A DNA stretch of 64,000 nucleotides from Malachius bipustulatus (taxonomy: Eukaryota; Arthropoda; Insecta; Coleoptera; Melyridae): positions 42,786,210-42,850,209 of the forward strand of contig OU342633.1 of assembly GCA_910589415.1 (NCBI GenBank), read 5' to 3'. Below the pieces are notes generated by a model. It searched no databases and had not been told where the DNA came from. It was given only the letters and a program-made list of their open reading frames with translations. The translations under genes were made by a program, and so were the position numbers. This document shows positions 23,376 through 35,517 of this stretch, piece by piece (within the stretch, counting starts at the first letter, position 1; each line of letters opens with the position of its first letter).

Positions 23376-24238
23376 TACAGGGTGAGGCGCGAGAACCTTA
23401 GGGCATTTTTATATGGAGAAGTCCTGGGAGTAGAAGTCTAAAAATTTGTACGTGTATGATTTCGGTTTTGCCGAGCTGAACTAAAATATTCACAACCCCT
23501 TACCATTTCCGGTTATACCGGAAGTTGCCATCAACTTTCTTATTTTAAATAGGACACCCTGTATATTATTATATTTTCAGATTGTCTGAAAAAATGCTAT
23601 AAAAAGGGGGTTTACAGTTCAAAATTGTACCGAGTGGTTTATGAGTTATAGACAAATGAAAATCGCAATTTTCCATTTTCAAAGCAGCTTAGGTCGAAAA
23701 CGGGTCAAGATATCGGAAAACGGCTTACATGTCCCTATCTTAACTTTTCACGTAGTATCTTATGGTGCTGATGAAATTTGTATACAAAGTATTGAAAAAT
23801 CAGCGATTTTCAAAAAAAAATTAATAAAAAATATTTTTTTTTGTAGGTACTCTAGCGTAGTATACAAAAAGTTAGGATAGGGACATGTAAGCCGTTTTCT
23901 GATATCTTGACCCGTTTTAAAGGTAAGTTGCTTTGAAAATGGAAAATTGCAATTTTCATTTGTTTATAACTCATAAATTGGTCGTTACAAATTTGAACTG
24001 TAAACATCATTTTTATTACTTTTTTTCAGGCAATCTGAAAATGTAATAATACACAGGGTGTACCATTTAAAAAAAGAAAAATATGGCAACTTCCAGTATA
24101 ACAGGAAGTGGTGTGGGGTTGTGAATATTTTAGTTCAGCTCGGCAAAACCGAAATTATACACGCACAAATTTTTAGACTTCTACTCCCAGGACTTCTCCA
24201 TATAAAAATGCCCTAAGGTTCTCGCGCCTCACCCTGTA
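23376..24238. mobile_element. foldback element A (shared-core family)
   Basis: Ends 'tacagggtgaggcgcgagaa' and its inverse face each other, and the arms pair for about 400 bases. An outer shell ends inside at 'ggacaccctgta' (left, near 23553) and 'cacagggtgtacc' (right, near 24052). The inner core begins 'attttcagattgtctgaaaa' and includes 'gagttatagacaaatgaaaatcgc', 'aaaacggcttacatgtccct' and 'ttaacttttcacg'. The core, not the outer shell, is shared with 28336-29185 and 37549-38394. The 79-codon ORF at 23641 lies in the core arm; similar frames occur in element B in both arms, which fits DNA-level conservation rather than coding. Confidence 0.85.
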
Positions 24239-24605
24239 TTCGTGAAAACACGAGTAAGCAAGTACGAGTTGTTTTACTCTCATGATACAAATAAACAAGA
24301 AAGAAAGTATGTCAGAGCGCAGCCTATGACGTCATAATTCATGAGTAATATTCCTCGAGTAGCTTAAATAGTATTTTGGATGGAAAGTACTTATGAGTAA
24401 AAAATTACGAGTATTTTTTTTACTCGTAACAAAAATACTAGTAAAATACTCAAGTACATAATCAGCTCTGTATTTCACCATGAATTCATAACTAGATATT
24501 GATACGATAATTACTCGATAAGATGTATCCTCAATGCCGTCGTAGTTGAATGCTTCTACCCAGTTTCAAGGCATTCTGCATGGCACGATAGTACTCCTGT
24601 TCTAA

Positions 24606-24863
24606 TTAATCATAATTAACCAAAAGCGCATTTATCGCAGATTGTAACTGTTGGCCTAAATCTGACCAACTTGCATGTTCATGTGTCCATGCACTACCCA
24701 CTATGTAATAACTTGACTCCAAGATAATATAGGCGTCTAATCGAGGGGAACTTGTTGGGGTCGCCTTTGCTTTTATGAAGTCTGTTACGACGTACACCAT
24801 TTGAATACCATTAGAACTAGAATTCAATTCAGTTACGTAACATAGAGACCCGTTCTGATGCAT
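24606..24863 (-). CDS. hypothetical 85-residue protein, unrecognised
   Basis: An ATG in fair context (AAAATG, with an in-frame TAG just upstream) opens an 85-codon frame ending in TGA-free sequence to a stop at 24606. The peptide has a balanced, protein-like composition (for example 'GSAWTHEHASWSDLGQQLQS') with no low-complexity runs, unlike nearby chance ORFs. I do not recognise the family. It lies within the calpain intron on the same strand; it could be a small intronic gene, an exon of an unseen gene, or a fragment of a decayed mobile element. Confidence 0.35.
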   Translation of the reverse strand: MHQNGSLCYVTELNSSSNGIQMVYVVTDFIKAKATPTSSPRLDAYIILESSYYIVGSAWTHEHASWSDLGQQLQSAINALLVNYD

Positions 24864-26001
24864 TTTGCACTACGATTTTTTTATGAAATTGATTCTTAAA
24901 AGTCAATCTGTAATTGAGCCATTTAATAAAAAAAAAGTAAGTTTAATGCTAGTTATAAATTACCTACTTATGGGAACCACAATCTAATGGCACTCTATTG
25001 GTATTCGAGCTTCAGAAGCAGATCTCTCTTTGATTGAACCACCTTGAAGCGTGCCAGTAGCACGTAACTAAACAATAAGGATGCCGATATAAATTATACC
25101 TTTCTATTGTTAATCAATTATTGGCTGCGTGAAATGGAAAATGAAAAGAAATCAAAAGCAAATCTTCTAATCATAATCATGAATTTGTCTCAATAATTCT
25201 CATCGTCTAATTCAAAAGCATTGTTTTTTTTGGTGCGTTACCTGCAATCACGACAATACCTAAAATAAGAAAAAAGGATCGTTCGATCTTTATCTATCAA
25301 GGCTCATCAACTTGCCATATCAGACATCATGAGAGATGTGCCAATCGAAGAAACAATTGTAAAATTGTACGTCTACTTTTACGGATTTCAAATTACCTAT
25401 GCACAGTTCGTGATGGGAGGAGGCCGTTTTAGTTTTGGCCGCTAGAGAGCTGCGGGGAATAAACGTAATGGGAAAGCAGATGTCAGTGGCGCATGACTTA
25501 TTGTCAGTTTGAAAGGATGTCTTCTTCTGAATATGATTGTAATATATATTTTATGTGTATCTGAATATGTCAAATATATGCTTCTTTGTGAATTGTAATC
25601 GTCGATGCACTCGAATTTCATTTAAAAATTTTCTGCGTCACATTCATTTTTTTCGATCAATATGCTTTTTCGATCTCGTTTCGTAACAAGAAGGCAATTT
25701 ACGAGTTTAGAAATTTTCAAAGCTAAAGATACAAGCCTGTCCCCGTTTATGGTAGTGTAATCACCTTTCTCATTTTTTTGCCAATGTTTAATTGAACGTT
25801 CGATTTCAAGAAAAAAAAACCAGAAGATAAGCGCGAAGCAGATAAGAAGACGGATTTTCCGGGTGATTTGAATAAAACTATGAAATTATAAGTTAATTTC
25901 GTAAATATTTAAATATTATTTAAATCATCAATATGAAGATGAAATTTTATTTCAAATCTGAGAACTGAAGTAGAGGTCCCTATTATTGAATTTCCAAAAA
26001 T
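24864..26001. other. intronic, nothing recognised
   Basis: AT-rich sequence with no coding-like frame or paired repeat seen. Confidence 0.45.
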
Positions 26002-26005
26002 AAAT

Positions 26006-27540
26006 TGAAATGGATCGCACCTAGGTAGGATGATAAGGAAATTATTTCCATCGCCCTCGTTAAATCATCCCAAACCGAAAAAGCGATAGTGCAAGCATTA
26101 GGTACGTAAATACCTGAAGGTAAAATTGTTAGGAGATTAAAACGCGGCCACCCGCCGTTACATCAAGTAAACGATCCCCGTCAGCTCATTAAATATTCAT
26201 AAAATAGGAACGCTCTAGCTAGTGGAGTTCCAGCACTTTTAACAACATCGAAGAAACGGCCAAGCTAGACCAGATGTTCAGGGTATTATAAAAGATGCTC
26301 TCAACCCGCGTGATGAAGGGAAGAGCTGACGTAGAAACAGACCGCCGGGTGGAAGATTTTTGTGGAATCATGAATCAAACAATAACTCCATGCAAAGACA
26401 ATAGTAAGTCACTAGGTATTACACACACCGTAATGAAACTTTAATCAAACCATAGGGCGAATTAATAAACTGCAATAGCCAAAAATCCACCATGGTCCCG
26501 AAACAGTAAGTAGGTGAAAATGCGAAATGAAAGTTAAGCCGGTGTAATTATAATAGCTAGGTACAATGAAAAGACGACAATGCGTCGGCCGATTTGAAGG
26601 AAAATTTAGGTAGTTGAAGTTCAGGACAATTCAGTAAGGTAGCCGCGAGGTCAAATCGCTAAGTCTCGTGGTTAGGGAAATATGATAAGAAATAAAGCAC
26701 GGTATAGGGCAGTGCCAATAAGGTGCATTGTTGCGTGGTGTTTAGAAAGCGGACCACCGCTTCTATAAAAGCAGACGTCTTACAGCAGCTCCAGACAGAT
26801 AGAGATCAGCTTCCGAGCAGGTCGAATCTGACTTCCTAACCCTTTATACGGTACCCAGAGATGGCTTATAGCGGACTCCGGGATACCTAATCCTTATCTA
26901 TACCCGAAAATTCGACCATAGATGGCATTATAGTGGACTCCGGTCGAATTTCCCTTATCTACCTTGGAAAAACTCCAGTTAAAAACCCGAGAAGGGCAAA
27001 ACAATCGTTTCCCGTCAATTTCTAATCACAATTCTAATAAAACTCGACCAGAGATGGCATAGCGGACTCCGGCCGAGTTTCCTTTACCTATCCCGGGAAA
27101 TCCAATAAATTTGCATCGCTTCTTGAAACAACTCAATACTCGCAGTTGGCAAAACTTCTTCGAACCAATTCACTAGTAGATGGCGGAAGCGCCTATTCTG
27201 AAGGAATTTCCTTCACAAATTAGGGAAAATCCATTGAGAAAATAGTTAGGGCAGATCTCATTCCAAACACATTTCCAACAACAGAAGTAACCAAACCGAT
27301 TCGCAACTTCCACGTGCGCAGATCCCGTGGATCAACAAAACAGCAAGGAAATAGGCAAATAATAGGTACCTACTCGATCACGTCAGCGAATATTAGGAAA
27401 GAGAAATACTTCAACAAAAATGACAGCGGTAAACACAACGAGGAAAACACAGCGGTCCTATTAGGGGAAACCCAGAGGTAAATAGACGATCACAGTGGCT
27501 TTTCGCACGAGACGAGGAGGCCCGGGTTCGTTCGGTTACA
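26006..27540 (+). mobile_element. solo LTR, 1.5 kb
   Basis: Starts TGAAATGGATCGCACC and ends CGGTTACA, i.e. TG...CA, flanked by a 4-bp direct repeat AAAT (26002-26005 and 27541-27544). Inside are a TATA-like 'cttctataaaagcag' near 26758 followed by a plausible start region, and imperfect repeats of 'agatggc..tatagcggactccgg' (three, near 26861, 26922 and 27051). Both termini match the LTR at 46680-47440, inverted: the first ~20 bases and about the last 130, including 'aacacagcggtcct' and 'ggggaaacccag'. No gag or pol lies beside it, so it appears to be a solo LTR. A 4-bp duplication fits Gypsy or BEL/Pao; which one is undecided. Confidence 0.75.
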
Positions 27541-27544
27541 AAAT

Positions 27545-28335
27545 AGATAAATAAAAAAAATGAGACTCATCAAAAATATGTAATAGTGAACAACAGTGAG
27601 TTAAAATGGTAAAAATAAAAGTTAAGTGAAATAAAAAAGGCCTTGATTTTTTTTGTTTGTCAAGCGAGTGTTCTTTGATTTAATAAACATCAACCTTCGA
27701 CAATATCAACATATTAATTACTTACTTACAAACAAATCGTGTGTGAACAAAAAAATTGTTAATAATTTTTAAAATGTTCCAAGGATATTTTAGATCTCAT
27801 TATATTGCGTGAAAATGTAACATTTAAAGTCCTTGCTCTAGAGTTAGACAATAAGGAAAATGAACGTAATTATTTTCTGCGGTTTCAAAATTATTTATAT
27901 CCCTAATATGCGTAACATAGTATGTCAATTCAGTTAATTTTATAAATTTATTTGAACAAAATAAAATTCCTCTCTTAAAATATTTCAATTTTTTTTTTTT
28001 TGCAGATTTGACTAATGATTTTTTTTCAACATCTTACTCATCTTACTCATAATAGTTTAGTAGCAGAAGATGCAAACAATTAAATAATTATCTCACAATA
28101 ATTATTAATGCCCTTGAGTTATAATTGCTGATAATTACACATAATTTTCGCCATTTAAATGAACCTTAGCCTCGTGTCGTTTGAACAGAGCGCTGCTTTG
28201 AATTGCTGCGTGCTCCTGATATTGTATTAAGTGGTTTTTATTTCTTTTTATTTTTGTGTTCATACAGGGTTGAATAATAACTGCAATTATTATGAGACGC
28301 CAAAAAAGAAAACCAAGAATTCAATAAGTAAGTAA
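27545..28335. other. intronic AT-rich, nothing recognised
   Basis: No gene, RNA or paired repeat recognised between the solo LTR and the next foldback. Confidence 0.45.
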
Positions 28336-29185
28336 TACAGGATGTCCCAGCTTATTCGAAGCGGTCTTTTTTGAAAATTCAAGCACAGAATCACAATCGC
28401 CATAATTTAAAATTATTTTGGAGTATACAGAGTGTCCCATGTGAGAGTGGCATATCAAAGTTATGTTTTTTTAAATGGAATGCTCCTATGTTATTGCATT
28501 TTTAGATTGTCTGAGAAGACAAAATAAGATTGGCTTTTACAGTTGGTCTTTAAATTCAGAAGTTTTTGAGTTATAAACAAGTGAAAATCGTCATTTTTCA
28601 AGTTCAAGGCCCTGTACAACGAAAACGGTTCCAGATAGAGAAAAACGGCTTACATGTCCCTATTTTACTTTTTCATGTACTATTCTATGGTATAGAAACA
28701 TTTGTACTTTCTTTGATTTTTTTATTTGGCGACGCGTGGAGAAATCACAGAATTTTTCAAATTTTTTATCACCCTGTATAAACATTTCATCTACATCATA
28801 GGATAGTACATGAAAAGTTAAAATAGGGACATGTAAGCCGTTTTTCTCTATCTTCAGTCGTTTTCGTTGTACAGGGCCTCGAACTTGAAAAATGACGATT
28901 TTCACTTGTTTATAACTCAAAAACTTCTGAATTTAAACACCAACAACTGTAAAAGTCAATCTTATTTTCTCTTTTCAGACAATCTAAAAATGCAATAACC
29001 TAGGAGCATTCCATTTAAAAAAACATAGCTTTGATATGCCACTGTCATATGGGACACTCTGTATACCCCAAAATAATTTTAAATTTTGGCCATTGTGATC
29101 CTGTACTTGAATGTGCAAAAATTTTTTGGAAAAAATCCATCGTTTGGCCTACAGAGACCGCTTCGATAAGCTGGGACACCCTGTA
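28336..29185. mobile_element. foldback element B (shared-core family)
   Basis: Outer ends 'tacaggatgtcccagcttat' and its inverse near 29165-29185. An inner pair of ends ('tacagagtgtcccatgtgag' near 28428 and its inverse near 29045) marks a second shell. The core starts 'tttttagattgtctgagaag' and carries 'gagttataaacaagtgaaaatcg' and 'aaacggcttacatgtccct', as in elements A and C. The arms each encode a similar ~50-residue frame beginning MSYKQVKI (28566 plus, 28920 minus), a mirror effect of the hairpin. Confidence 0.85.
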
Positions 29186-29279
29186 TAGTAAAAATTGAAA
29201 TTTTTTGATTCCTTCCTTTTTTGAAAACAAAAAAAAAATCACCGAGTGCCACAAAAAGCTAGGTTTAAGTATGGCAATA

Positions 29280-29410
29280 ATTATTTTGACGTGATCATTG
29301 ACGGGATTCGGCGACTTTTTTTTTTTTTGTTGGTTACTTTGATTTTTTTAGACCGAATGACATGAAAAAACAATATTCCGTTATAAAAAAAAAACGAAAG
29401 TTGACTCTGA
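29280..29410. repeat. fragment related to the 33034-33832 foldback
   Basis: 'gaccgaatgacatgaaaaaa' followed by 'caatat' and 'aaaacgaaagttgactctga' parallels 'ccgagcgacataaaaaaa', 'caatat' and 'aaaacgaaagttgactatga' near 33555-33610. Only part of one arm is present. Confidence 0.5.
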
Positions 29411-29658
29411 AAACTCTGAGATCTACTGAAGTTCTCAACACACACTGATGTCCTGGCAGAACGTTATTCCGCACATAACCTATGTCCTTCAGAGAGGACG
29501 GCGTAAGTAGGTACTTTCCGCAGTACGAACAAAATTAACAAAATTTGCGCTGACACCCAAAAAAATTATCTCTTTATGGGACATTTTGAACTTGTAAAGT
29601 TTTTACTAATAAAGATAAAACGAACATTTAAAAATGCGCTGGTTCCTTAAAATATATA

Positions 29659-31481
29659 CAGGGTGATTCAAAATTGACTGCAAAGATTTCAGTGGCGTAT
29701 TTGCCAGCTAAAAAATATGTACTACATTTTTTTCATATAATCGTATGTCCTAACTTGCTTCGTTTTCTAGATACAGGGTGTAAAACTAAAAAAAATCGTT
29801 TTTTTATCAATTACTCAAAAACCTTTCAGCAGATTTAAATAAAATTTGATAGGCTTATTTGACGTCATAAGGCCCTTCTTTTGATCAGAATAACATAAGT
29901 CTCAGCGGGCTACCTACTTGCTAATTATAGGTAAAATTATGGTACGCCGCTGCTTTTTTGACAATTTTTTTTTTTTAGAGTAAGCGGTCAATAATGTAAC
30001 TTTCTTGCCTTAGCTTCACTCCTATCTAGCTTTGTTTCCAAGAAAGAAAGAAAAATCAAAATCTGTGCCTGGCCCTATTAAAAAAAACAAGTAGGTAAGT
30101 GAGTAGGGGGCTGTGACTTTTGTTAGCAGTAATTTGTTTTTCTCCGTAACCATGACACACTTTGTCATTATGTAAGTTTTGGTGCTTACAGACGATTTAG
30201 TTTTTTTTTGTGTGGTTATTGTTCATTTTTCTTTTCTTTTAACAATGGAAAATGAACCATTTTCATTCGAGCGCCTTGCAGACATTCAATTTGTTTATGG
30301 TCTGGCTAATGGAAACGCACTCGAAGCTCGTAGGGTAGCATGTACTCGTTAAGATTTCCTCATCATCAGCATCTACGGGAATTTGGAAGATTCCAAACTA
30401 CCAGAATTAATGCTGATAGGATGCATGAAGTCCGCAACGTGATGACGGAAGAGGGAATTCTGCAAGTTATTGACGAGAGTCCTGCGTTAAGCACGAGGCA
30501 AATTGCACGGGATTTAAACCTTCGAAAATCGACAGTTTGGAGGGTTTTACATCAAAATAGTTTTTATCCATAACATATCCAGCTCGTGCAGGGTTTGCTC
30601 CCAGGAGATTTTCCCCAGCGGGTACAATTCGCAAGATATATCCTATTTAAGGACGAAGCCCAATTTACCCGCGATGGGATCATTAATTATCATAACATCC
30701 ATGTTTGGGAAATTGAAAATCCCCACGAAATTCGACATTCGAATCACCAAGAGCAATTCAGTTTGAAAGTTTGGGCAAGAATTGTTGTTGACTTTGTAAT
30801 TGGACCATTTTTTTCCCCCGAACTTTAGATGGTGATACTTATACCTGGTTGAATGTTCGCCAAAATCTTTATTTTATGCACCATGGAGCCCCTCCCCATT
30901 TTTGTAATAACCGTCGTGAATATTTAGATCTGACATTCCCCAGATGCTGGATCGGCCGATCAGATCCAACAGCTTAGCCACCGCGTTCCCCAGACTGTAC
31001 CCCGTTGGATTTCTTTTTTAAGGAGCCATGTTAAAAGCCTGGTATAAGATGCAGGACAAGTTTCTTCCATTGAAATCCTACAACAAAGGATATTTAATGC
31101 CTTCGAGGTAGTCAGAAGCACTCCCGAAATTTTCGAGCGCGTTCGGCATTCCATGAGGCGAAGAATGGAGGGTTGTATCGCCGCAGGAGGCAGCCATTTC
31201 CAGCATTTGTTATGAAAATCTGCTTTTTTATGTATTTGTTACTTAGGCTAAGTTCAATTTTAAAAAGAAATTTAATAAATTAAATGAATCTCAATAATCG
31301 ATGTGAATTTATTAGGTAGGTACTTGTTTTAATACGGCCAGGAACCGATTTTGATTTTTTTTAACTTTTACGTCCTGTATCTAGAAAACAAAGCAAGTTA
31401 AGACATACGATTATATGAAAAAAATTTCTTATTTTTTGGCTAGTAAATACGCCCTTGAAATCTTTGCACTCAATCACCCTG
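29659..31481 (+). mobile_element. Tc1/mariner-like DUF4817 transposon, decayed
   Basis: The ends CAGGGTGATTCAA and, inverted, CAGGGTGATTGAG open ~120-bp terminal inverted repeats that include 'tgcaaagatttcaagggcg', 'catataatcgtatgtc' and 'gttttctagatacagg'. The element is flanked by TA (TATA on both sides), the usual Tc1/mariner target. It encodes one transposase frame, now broken. Many of the shorter ACAGGGTG-ended foldbacks in this window could be mobilised by elements of this kind. Confidence 0.85.
30245..31215 (+). pseudogene. transposase with DUF4817, HTH and DDE domains (broken)
   Basis: The N-terminus 'FERLADIQFVYGLANGNALE' is the DUF4817 start, interrupted by a TAA at about 30350 with a frame change. 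Next comes the helix-turn-helix 'SPALSTRQIARDLNLRKSTV'. The DDE part follows: 'FKDEAQFTRDGIINYHN' with the first Asp, 'HHGAPPHF' where the second catalytic Asp of the usual DGAPPHF is His, and 'PPRSPDCTPLDFF' with the third acidic residue region. The tail ends 'HFQHLL' before TGA. There are further stops and frame changes, and about a dozen residues seem missing between 'FARY' and 'ILFKDE'. The source of transposition activity is lost. Confidence 0.85.
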
Positions 31482-31732
31482 TATAGAACCTAGTGGTGTT
31501 TAAAACTGTCCTGTAAGCAGTTTTTTTAAGTAGTAAGGATATTTTGTCCTGCTGGAAGGTGCTTATTGTACGTTCTATCACTAACTTTTCTCCAACTTAA
31601 CCGACCCGTATTTCTGCTACTTTCGAGATGCCAGTGGTGAGAGAGAATGAGATTTTTTAAAATGCTCTGCATAAGTATCATGTAGCGGATAATTTTTATT
31701 ATTATTATTAATTATAGTTCATTAAGTATTAC

Positions 31733-31870
31733 CTTAGGTCTCTTCCAAGTGAACTGAAAAGGTGGTGTTTGGTGGTAGAAAACAGAAGACTGCGTTGCTG
31801 GAAAGTCCGGATCTTCCCATAACTCTCCCCGTTTTAAGCACGCTCGTCGTATCCGTTCGTATTCACTCAT
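31733..31870 (-). CDS. CalpC: calpain (calpain-C-like), first coding exon
   Basis: The minus-strand ATG at 31870 opens 46 codons ending at an AAG|GTAATA donor, phase 0. The peptide contains 'YERIRRACLKRGELWEDPDF' then 'PATQSSVFYHQTPPF' and 'WKRPK'. The run LWEDPDFPA...SVFY.QTPPF.WKR is the N-terminal edge of the calpain protease core and is closest, as I recall it, to Drosophila CalpC, which also starts with a short M-S-x-x-YERI. An acceptor-like 'tgtttcag' lies three bases before the ATG, so a non-coding 5' exon may exist upstream. Calpains are calcium-dependent cytosolic Cys proteases. The next exon is 14589-14658, making an intron of about 17.1 kb. Confidence 0.88.
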
Positions 31871-31881
31871 TACCTGAAACA

Positions 31882-33033
31882 CAAGGAAGTTATTATTTAA
31901 TGAATCCGCTCAAAAACGTTGTGCAGAGATGTGATTTTTGCATAACCTGCAATCATAATTAGTTTAAACTTCTATTAAGCCTTGAGATAGTAATCTCTAG
32001 TTACATAACGATATATTATTTCAGAAAGAAACAATGTAAAAACGGTTCCATGCGAAATGGTAGTGATTTTCTTTGTATCTCCAGGAGGGAAATAACTGGG
32101 GAAATGAAATAACACCGATTTAGCTGACTGATGGATTGGGCATTATTTAAAAGGATTTTTTTGCTTCTTATTATAGAGATTGTGTGATTATTGCTGACTA
32201 CTTGATTACACAACGTGATTATTTCATGAAGTACAATAGACAATTCTGCACGTTATTAATTATAAATTCGAGAATTCTCGCACACTTATCTCACACTTCC
32301 TGGTCTTGATTTTATTGTTCAATCAGGAATGAGAATACCTAGATGTTAATAAAGAAATAAAAAAATACGACGATATGACGATGCTTCTTTATACCATCAT
32401 CAGATTCTTTGCTTTCTTAGACAATTACGTAATGAGTATACCTATATATCCTTTAACTGCAGAGCATGCTGAGCGCTTTCTGTTGGGAAAGTCACTAGTG
32501 AATTATCCATGCTATAGAAAGTTTTTAGTAGTTAATAAAATTGAGAATAAAGTATAAAATAAAAAATATTTCCTGAAATTTTTAGATTTATTCAACCAGA
32601 CAATGCCCAAATGCTATTTTAAGCTTCATGAATAGAGAGAAATAAATTTTATTTATTGTCTTTTCATCGGGATGCTTGACATAAGAGATAAGAGATAAGA
32701 GAAAAAACCATTTTCGAAATAACAACCGCGCGAGAAAATATTTGGTGGATGCAGTCAAACTACAGTGCAAACTTAGAATAAATTTAATTTCTCAGTAATA
32801 TAATGAAAAATTGAATAAGAAAGTGAGCCAGGTTCGATTTTTGATTTAAAAAATACTTATTGCTAATTGTTGATATATTTTCATCCCTCCCCCGTCGCTT
32901 CAATCCCCTGCCAAGGAGCAAAAATTTTACCTTTCCATGAAGATTAAAAAATTCGGTCCAATTTGCGTCAAAATCTTCCTACAGAGATATCCTAAACCAT
33001 TGAAGATACGAGGTCGGTTAACTTAGAGAAACG
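31882..33033. other. upstream of the calpain ATG; nothing recognised
   Basis: Likely intron or promoter of the calpain gene. Small ORFs at 32016-32243, 32375-32557 and 32588-32770 show no domain. No TATA or initiator could be chosen with confidence. Confidence 0.35.
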
Positions 33034-33832
33034 TTGCGCTATTTTATGGCCATCTCGAATCCGTCAAAACAATAAAACATGCAAGATACCTGTGACCGTT
33101 CCTGAAATATCCTGAAAAAACTGAAAAATCGAGATTCCTTATTTTCGTCATATCTTTTTTGTTATTGAAAATTAATAAATAATTTTTTTTTGGCTTCAAA
33201 GCCGACTAGATCCCATCAGTGTTTTCATAATCAACTTTCGTTTTTCTTATGGCCGCCAATGCCGCCATATTATTTTTTTATGTCATTCGATAAGAAAAAA
33301 AAATAATGGAAACCAAATATTAATAAACTTCAGGAAAAAAATGTAATTTTTTTTCTTCTTTTTTCAAAGAAAAACAGAAAATTTTTCGCTGAAATAGGTC
33401 AATATGAAGTTATAATGCTTGCCTTATAGTTTTTTAATTTCTCTATGATATTCGGTCTAAAAAGTTGTCTTTTTTTTTAAAAAAAAAGAACAAACATTTT
33501 TGAAACTTATTTTTTGAAGTTTATTAGTTTTTGGTTTCCATTATTTTTTTCATACCGAGCGACATAAAAAAAAACAATATGGCGGCCATAAGAAAAACGA
33601 AAGTTGACTATGAAGATCTAGTCGGCTTTGAAAATTTTTGAAATGTCAGATGGGTAGCTCTTGCCGAATTGTGTGAGCCTATACAAAAAATTATTTATTA
33701 ATTTCCAATAACAAAAAAGATATGACGAAAAATAAGGAATCTCGATTTTTCAGTTTTTTCAGGATATTTCAGGAACGGTCACAGATATCTTTCATCTTTT
33801 GACGGATTCGAGATGGCCACAAAATAGCGCAA
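33034..33832. mobile_element. foldback element, ~350-bp arms
   Basis: 'ttgcgctattttatggccat' and 'ctcgaatccgtcaaaa' at the left appear inverted at the right end. Pairing continues through 'ggaacg', 'tttcaggatatttcagg', 'aaggaatctcgatttttcag', 'gccgactagatc' and 'tggcggccataagaaaaacg', almost to the centre. The loop is short and AT-rich with no coding frame. Partial relatives lie at 29280-29410 and about 57170-57490, so this is a dispersed family. Confidence 0.85.
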
Positions 33833-34615
33833 TTTTAATTAGTTTAATTTAATTAGTTTACAAACTTTAAATAGTTTGTATATTTTACCAGCTTTCCACT
33901 TTTAAGGATTAGGATATGAGATATTTCAGTAACTTTTTTACTTTGAAGACAAAAAAGTAAATTTTCTAGGGAATAATAAGTTAATTTGTCTAAAAAAATA
34001 GTCTTAGAGTAAAATTTATCAAGAGGGTAAAAAAATGGGTTTTGCAACAACAGGGCTAAGTATTTGACCATATTGTTTAACTATTTCTAACTTCAAGGTT
34101 ATATTTCAGTTACATACAGTCGATATAAGTACCTTTAGGTTGGAAAATAATTTCCCAATATTCCTTGAAAATAAAATTTACCAAGAGAGTGAAAGTTTGG
34201 TATCGGGTACATAATTTAAACGTAAATTTGACCTAATTTAGGTCAAGATAATAAGATTTTTGGGCCAATTTACGTCAAATTGAGGTAAATGTAATACAAA
34301 ACGCTACATAGCTTATGTTATATTTCGTGTTATATAATTAAAAATTCCCAAGCTAGCAAAGGTTTTTATAAAATTAAAAAAATTTCTCTGGTGACTTATT
34401 CCCATCTAAAATTGTTTATCAATTAGTTATTAAATTTTTGCAAAAATTCAAATTCAATTCATACATAATAGCTACTCAAATAGTTGATAATAAAAGTATT
34501 ATCTTCAATTTTTTATGTGGGGCATAGATCAGACATCCCATAGATTTCAGTCACGATCTAGGTATATGCATGGTGAAGAGAAAAACCGAGAGAAAAACAT
34601 TGAAACATAAATGCT
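33833..34615. other. AT-rich spacer between foldbacks
   Basis: No gene recognised. A short local palindrome 'gacctaatttaggtc' lies near 34228. Confidence 0.4.
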
Positions 34616-35498
34616 AGACTCATATGCCGAATTCGCCAATTTGCCGAAAAAAATACTCACTTCGCGACATGAGGGAAATATCCTTCAAATAATCATTTTT
34701 CGAAAATTTGATCCCATAGTTGTTCAAGATGCCGAACATGTTGCGCTGAGCTGACATTGTTTTCCGTCAATTTTTTTTTTTTTTTTTTGATAACTCACAG
34801 TTCAAACTGTAAATTACACTTCAAAGGTTGAATAACACAGGGTGTTCCACCAAAAATTTGCATCCCCTAAAATCAAAAAAAAAATCCAAAAGTCCAAGTT
34901 TAGAAACAGCGTCAAAATGCTGTTTTTATACTACTCGACCCCTTACCCATTTTGTTATTTAAATTTTTTTAAGAGGTGGCTCTTGGTGCTACAAGGGATG
35001 CAAACATAATTTTGAAATTACATACAACAAATTTGGGTTAAAAACCTTTAAGTTAAAATTGAAATGTCGCAGCATTTTTTCCAAAGGTGGACACAATCTG
35101 AGATTTTAGTGGTTGTAAGTTTTATTCGGGACATACTTACTTACAGTAGGTATAATATTTTTCTAAAAGAGAAAAACTGAAAATTTACAGTTCAAACCTG
35201 ACAATGACGAACTGTACCTACATAGTTTTTCCTGACCATATTATTTCATTGTACTAATCTCAAATTTAAGACTATACACAAGCTGCAAAATGGTAAATTG
35301 AAATGATCATTTGCCAAAATATGTTTAAGTTTGGCATTTGACCAAAAGTAAATTGATCTGTCGGCAGATTGTGTAATTTACCCGAAATAGATCACATTTT
35401 TGGAGTATGATTAAGAATTTGACTTTGCTCTCATATATATCGTGAACTGAGAACTTATTCTTTCGGCGAATGTGCAAATTCGGCTTAGGTATGAGTCT
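34616..35498. mobile_element. inverted-repeat element, ~70-bp ends
   Basis: Left end 'agactcatatgccgaattcg' pairs with the inverted right end 'agactcatacctaagccgaa', followed in both by 'ttcgcc' or 'gcaca' matches and 'gccgaaa.aata'. The interior includes a lone 'cacagggtgttccacc' motif near 34849, so a second element may be nested inside. No transposase frame. Confidence 0.55.
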
Positions 35499-35517
35499 CA
35501 CACATTATATTCACATC

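Noticed and set aside
23641..28920. Family of small proteins starting MSYxQxKI, seen three times
   Set aside because: They lie in the arms of foldbacks, occur on both strands of one hairpin, and end at random points. DNA-level repeat conservation explains them better than selection on a protein.
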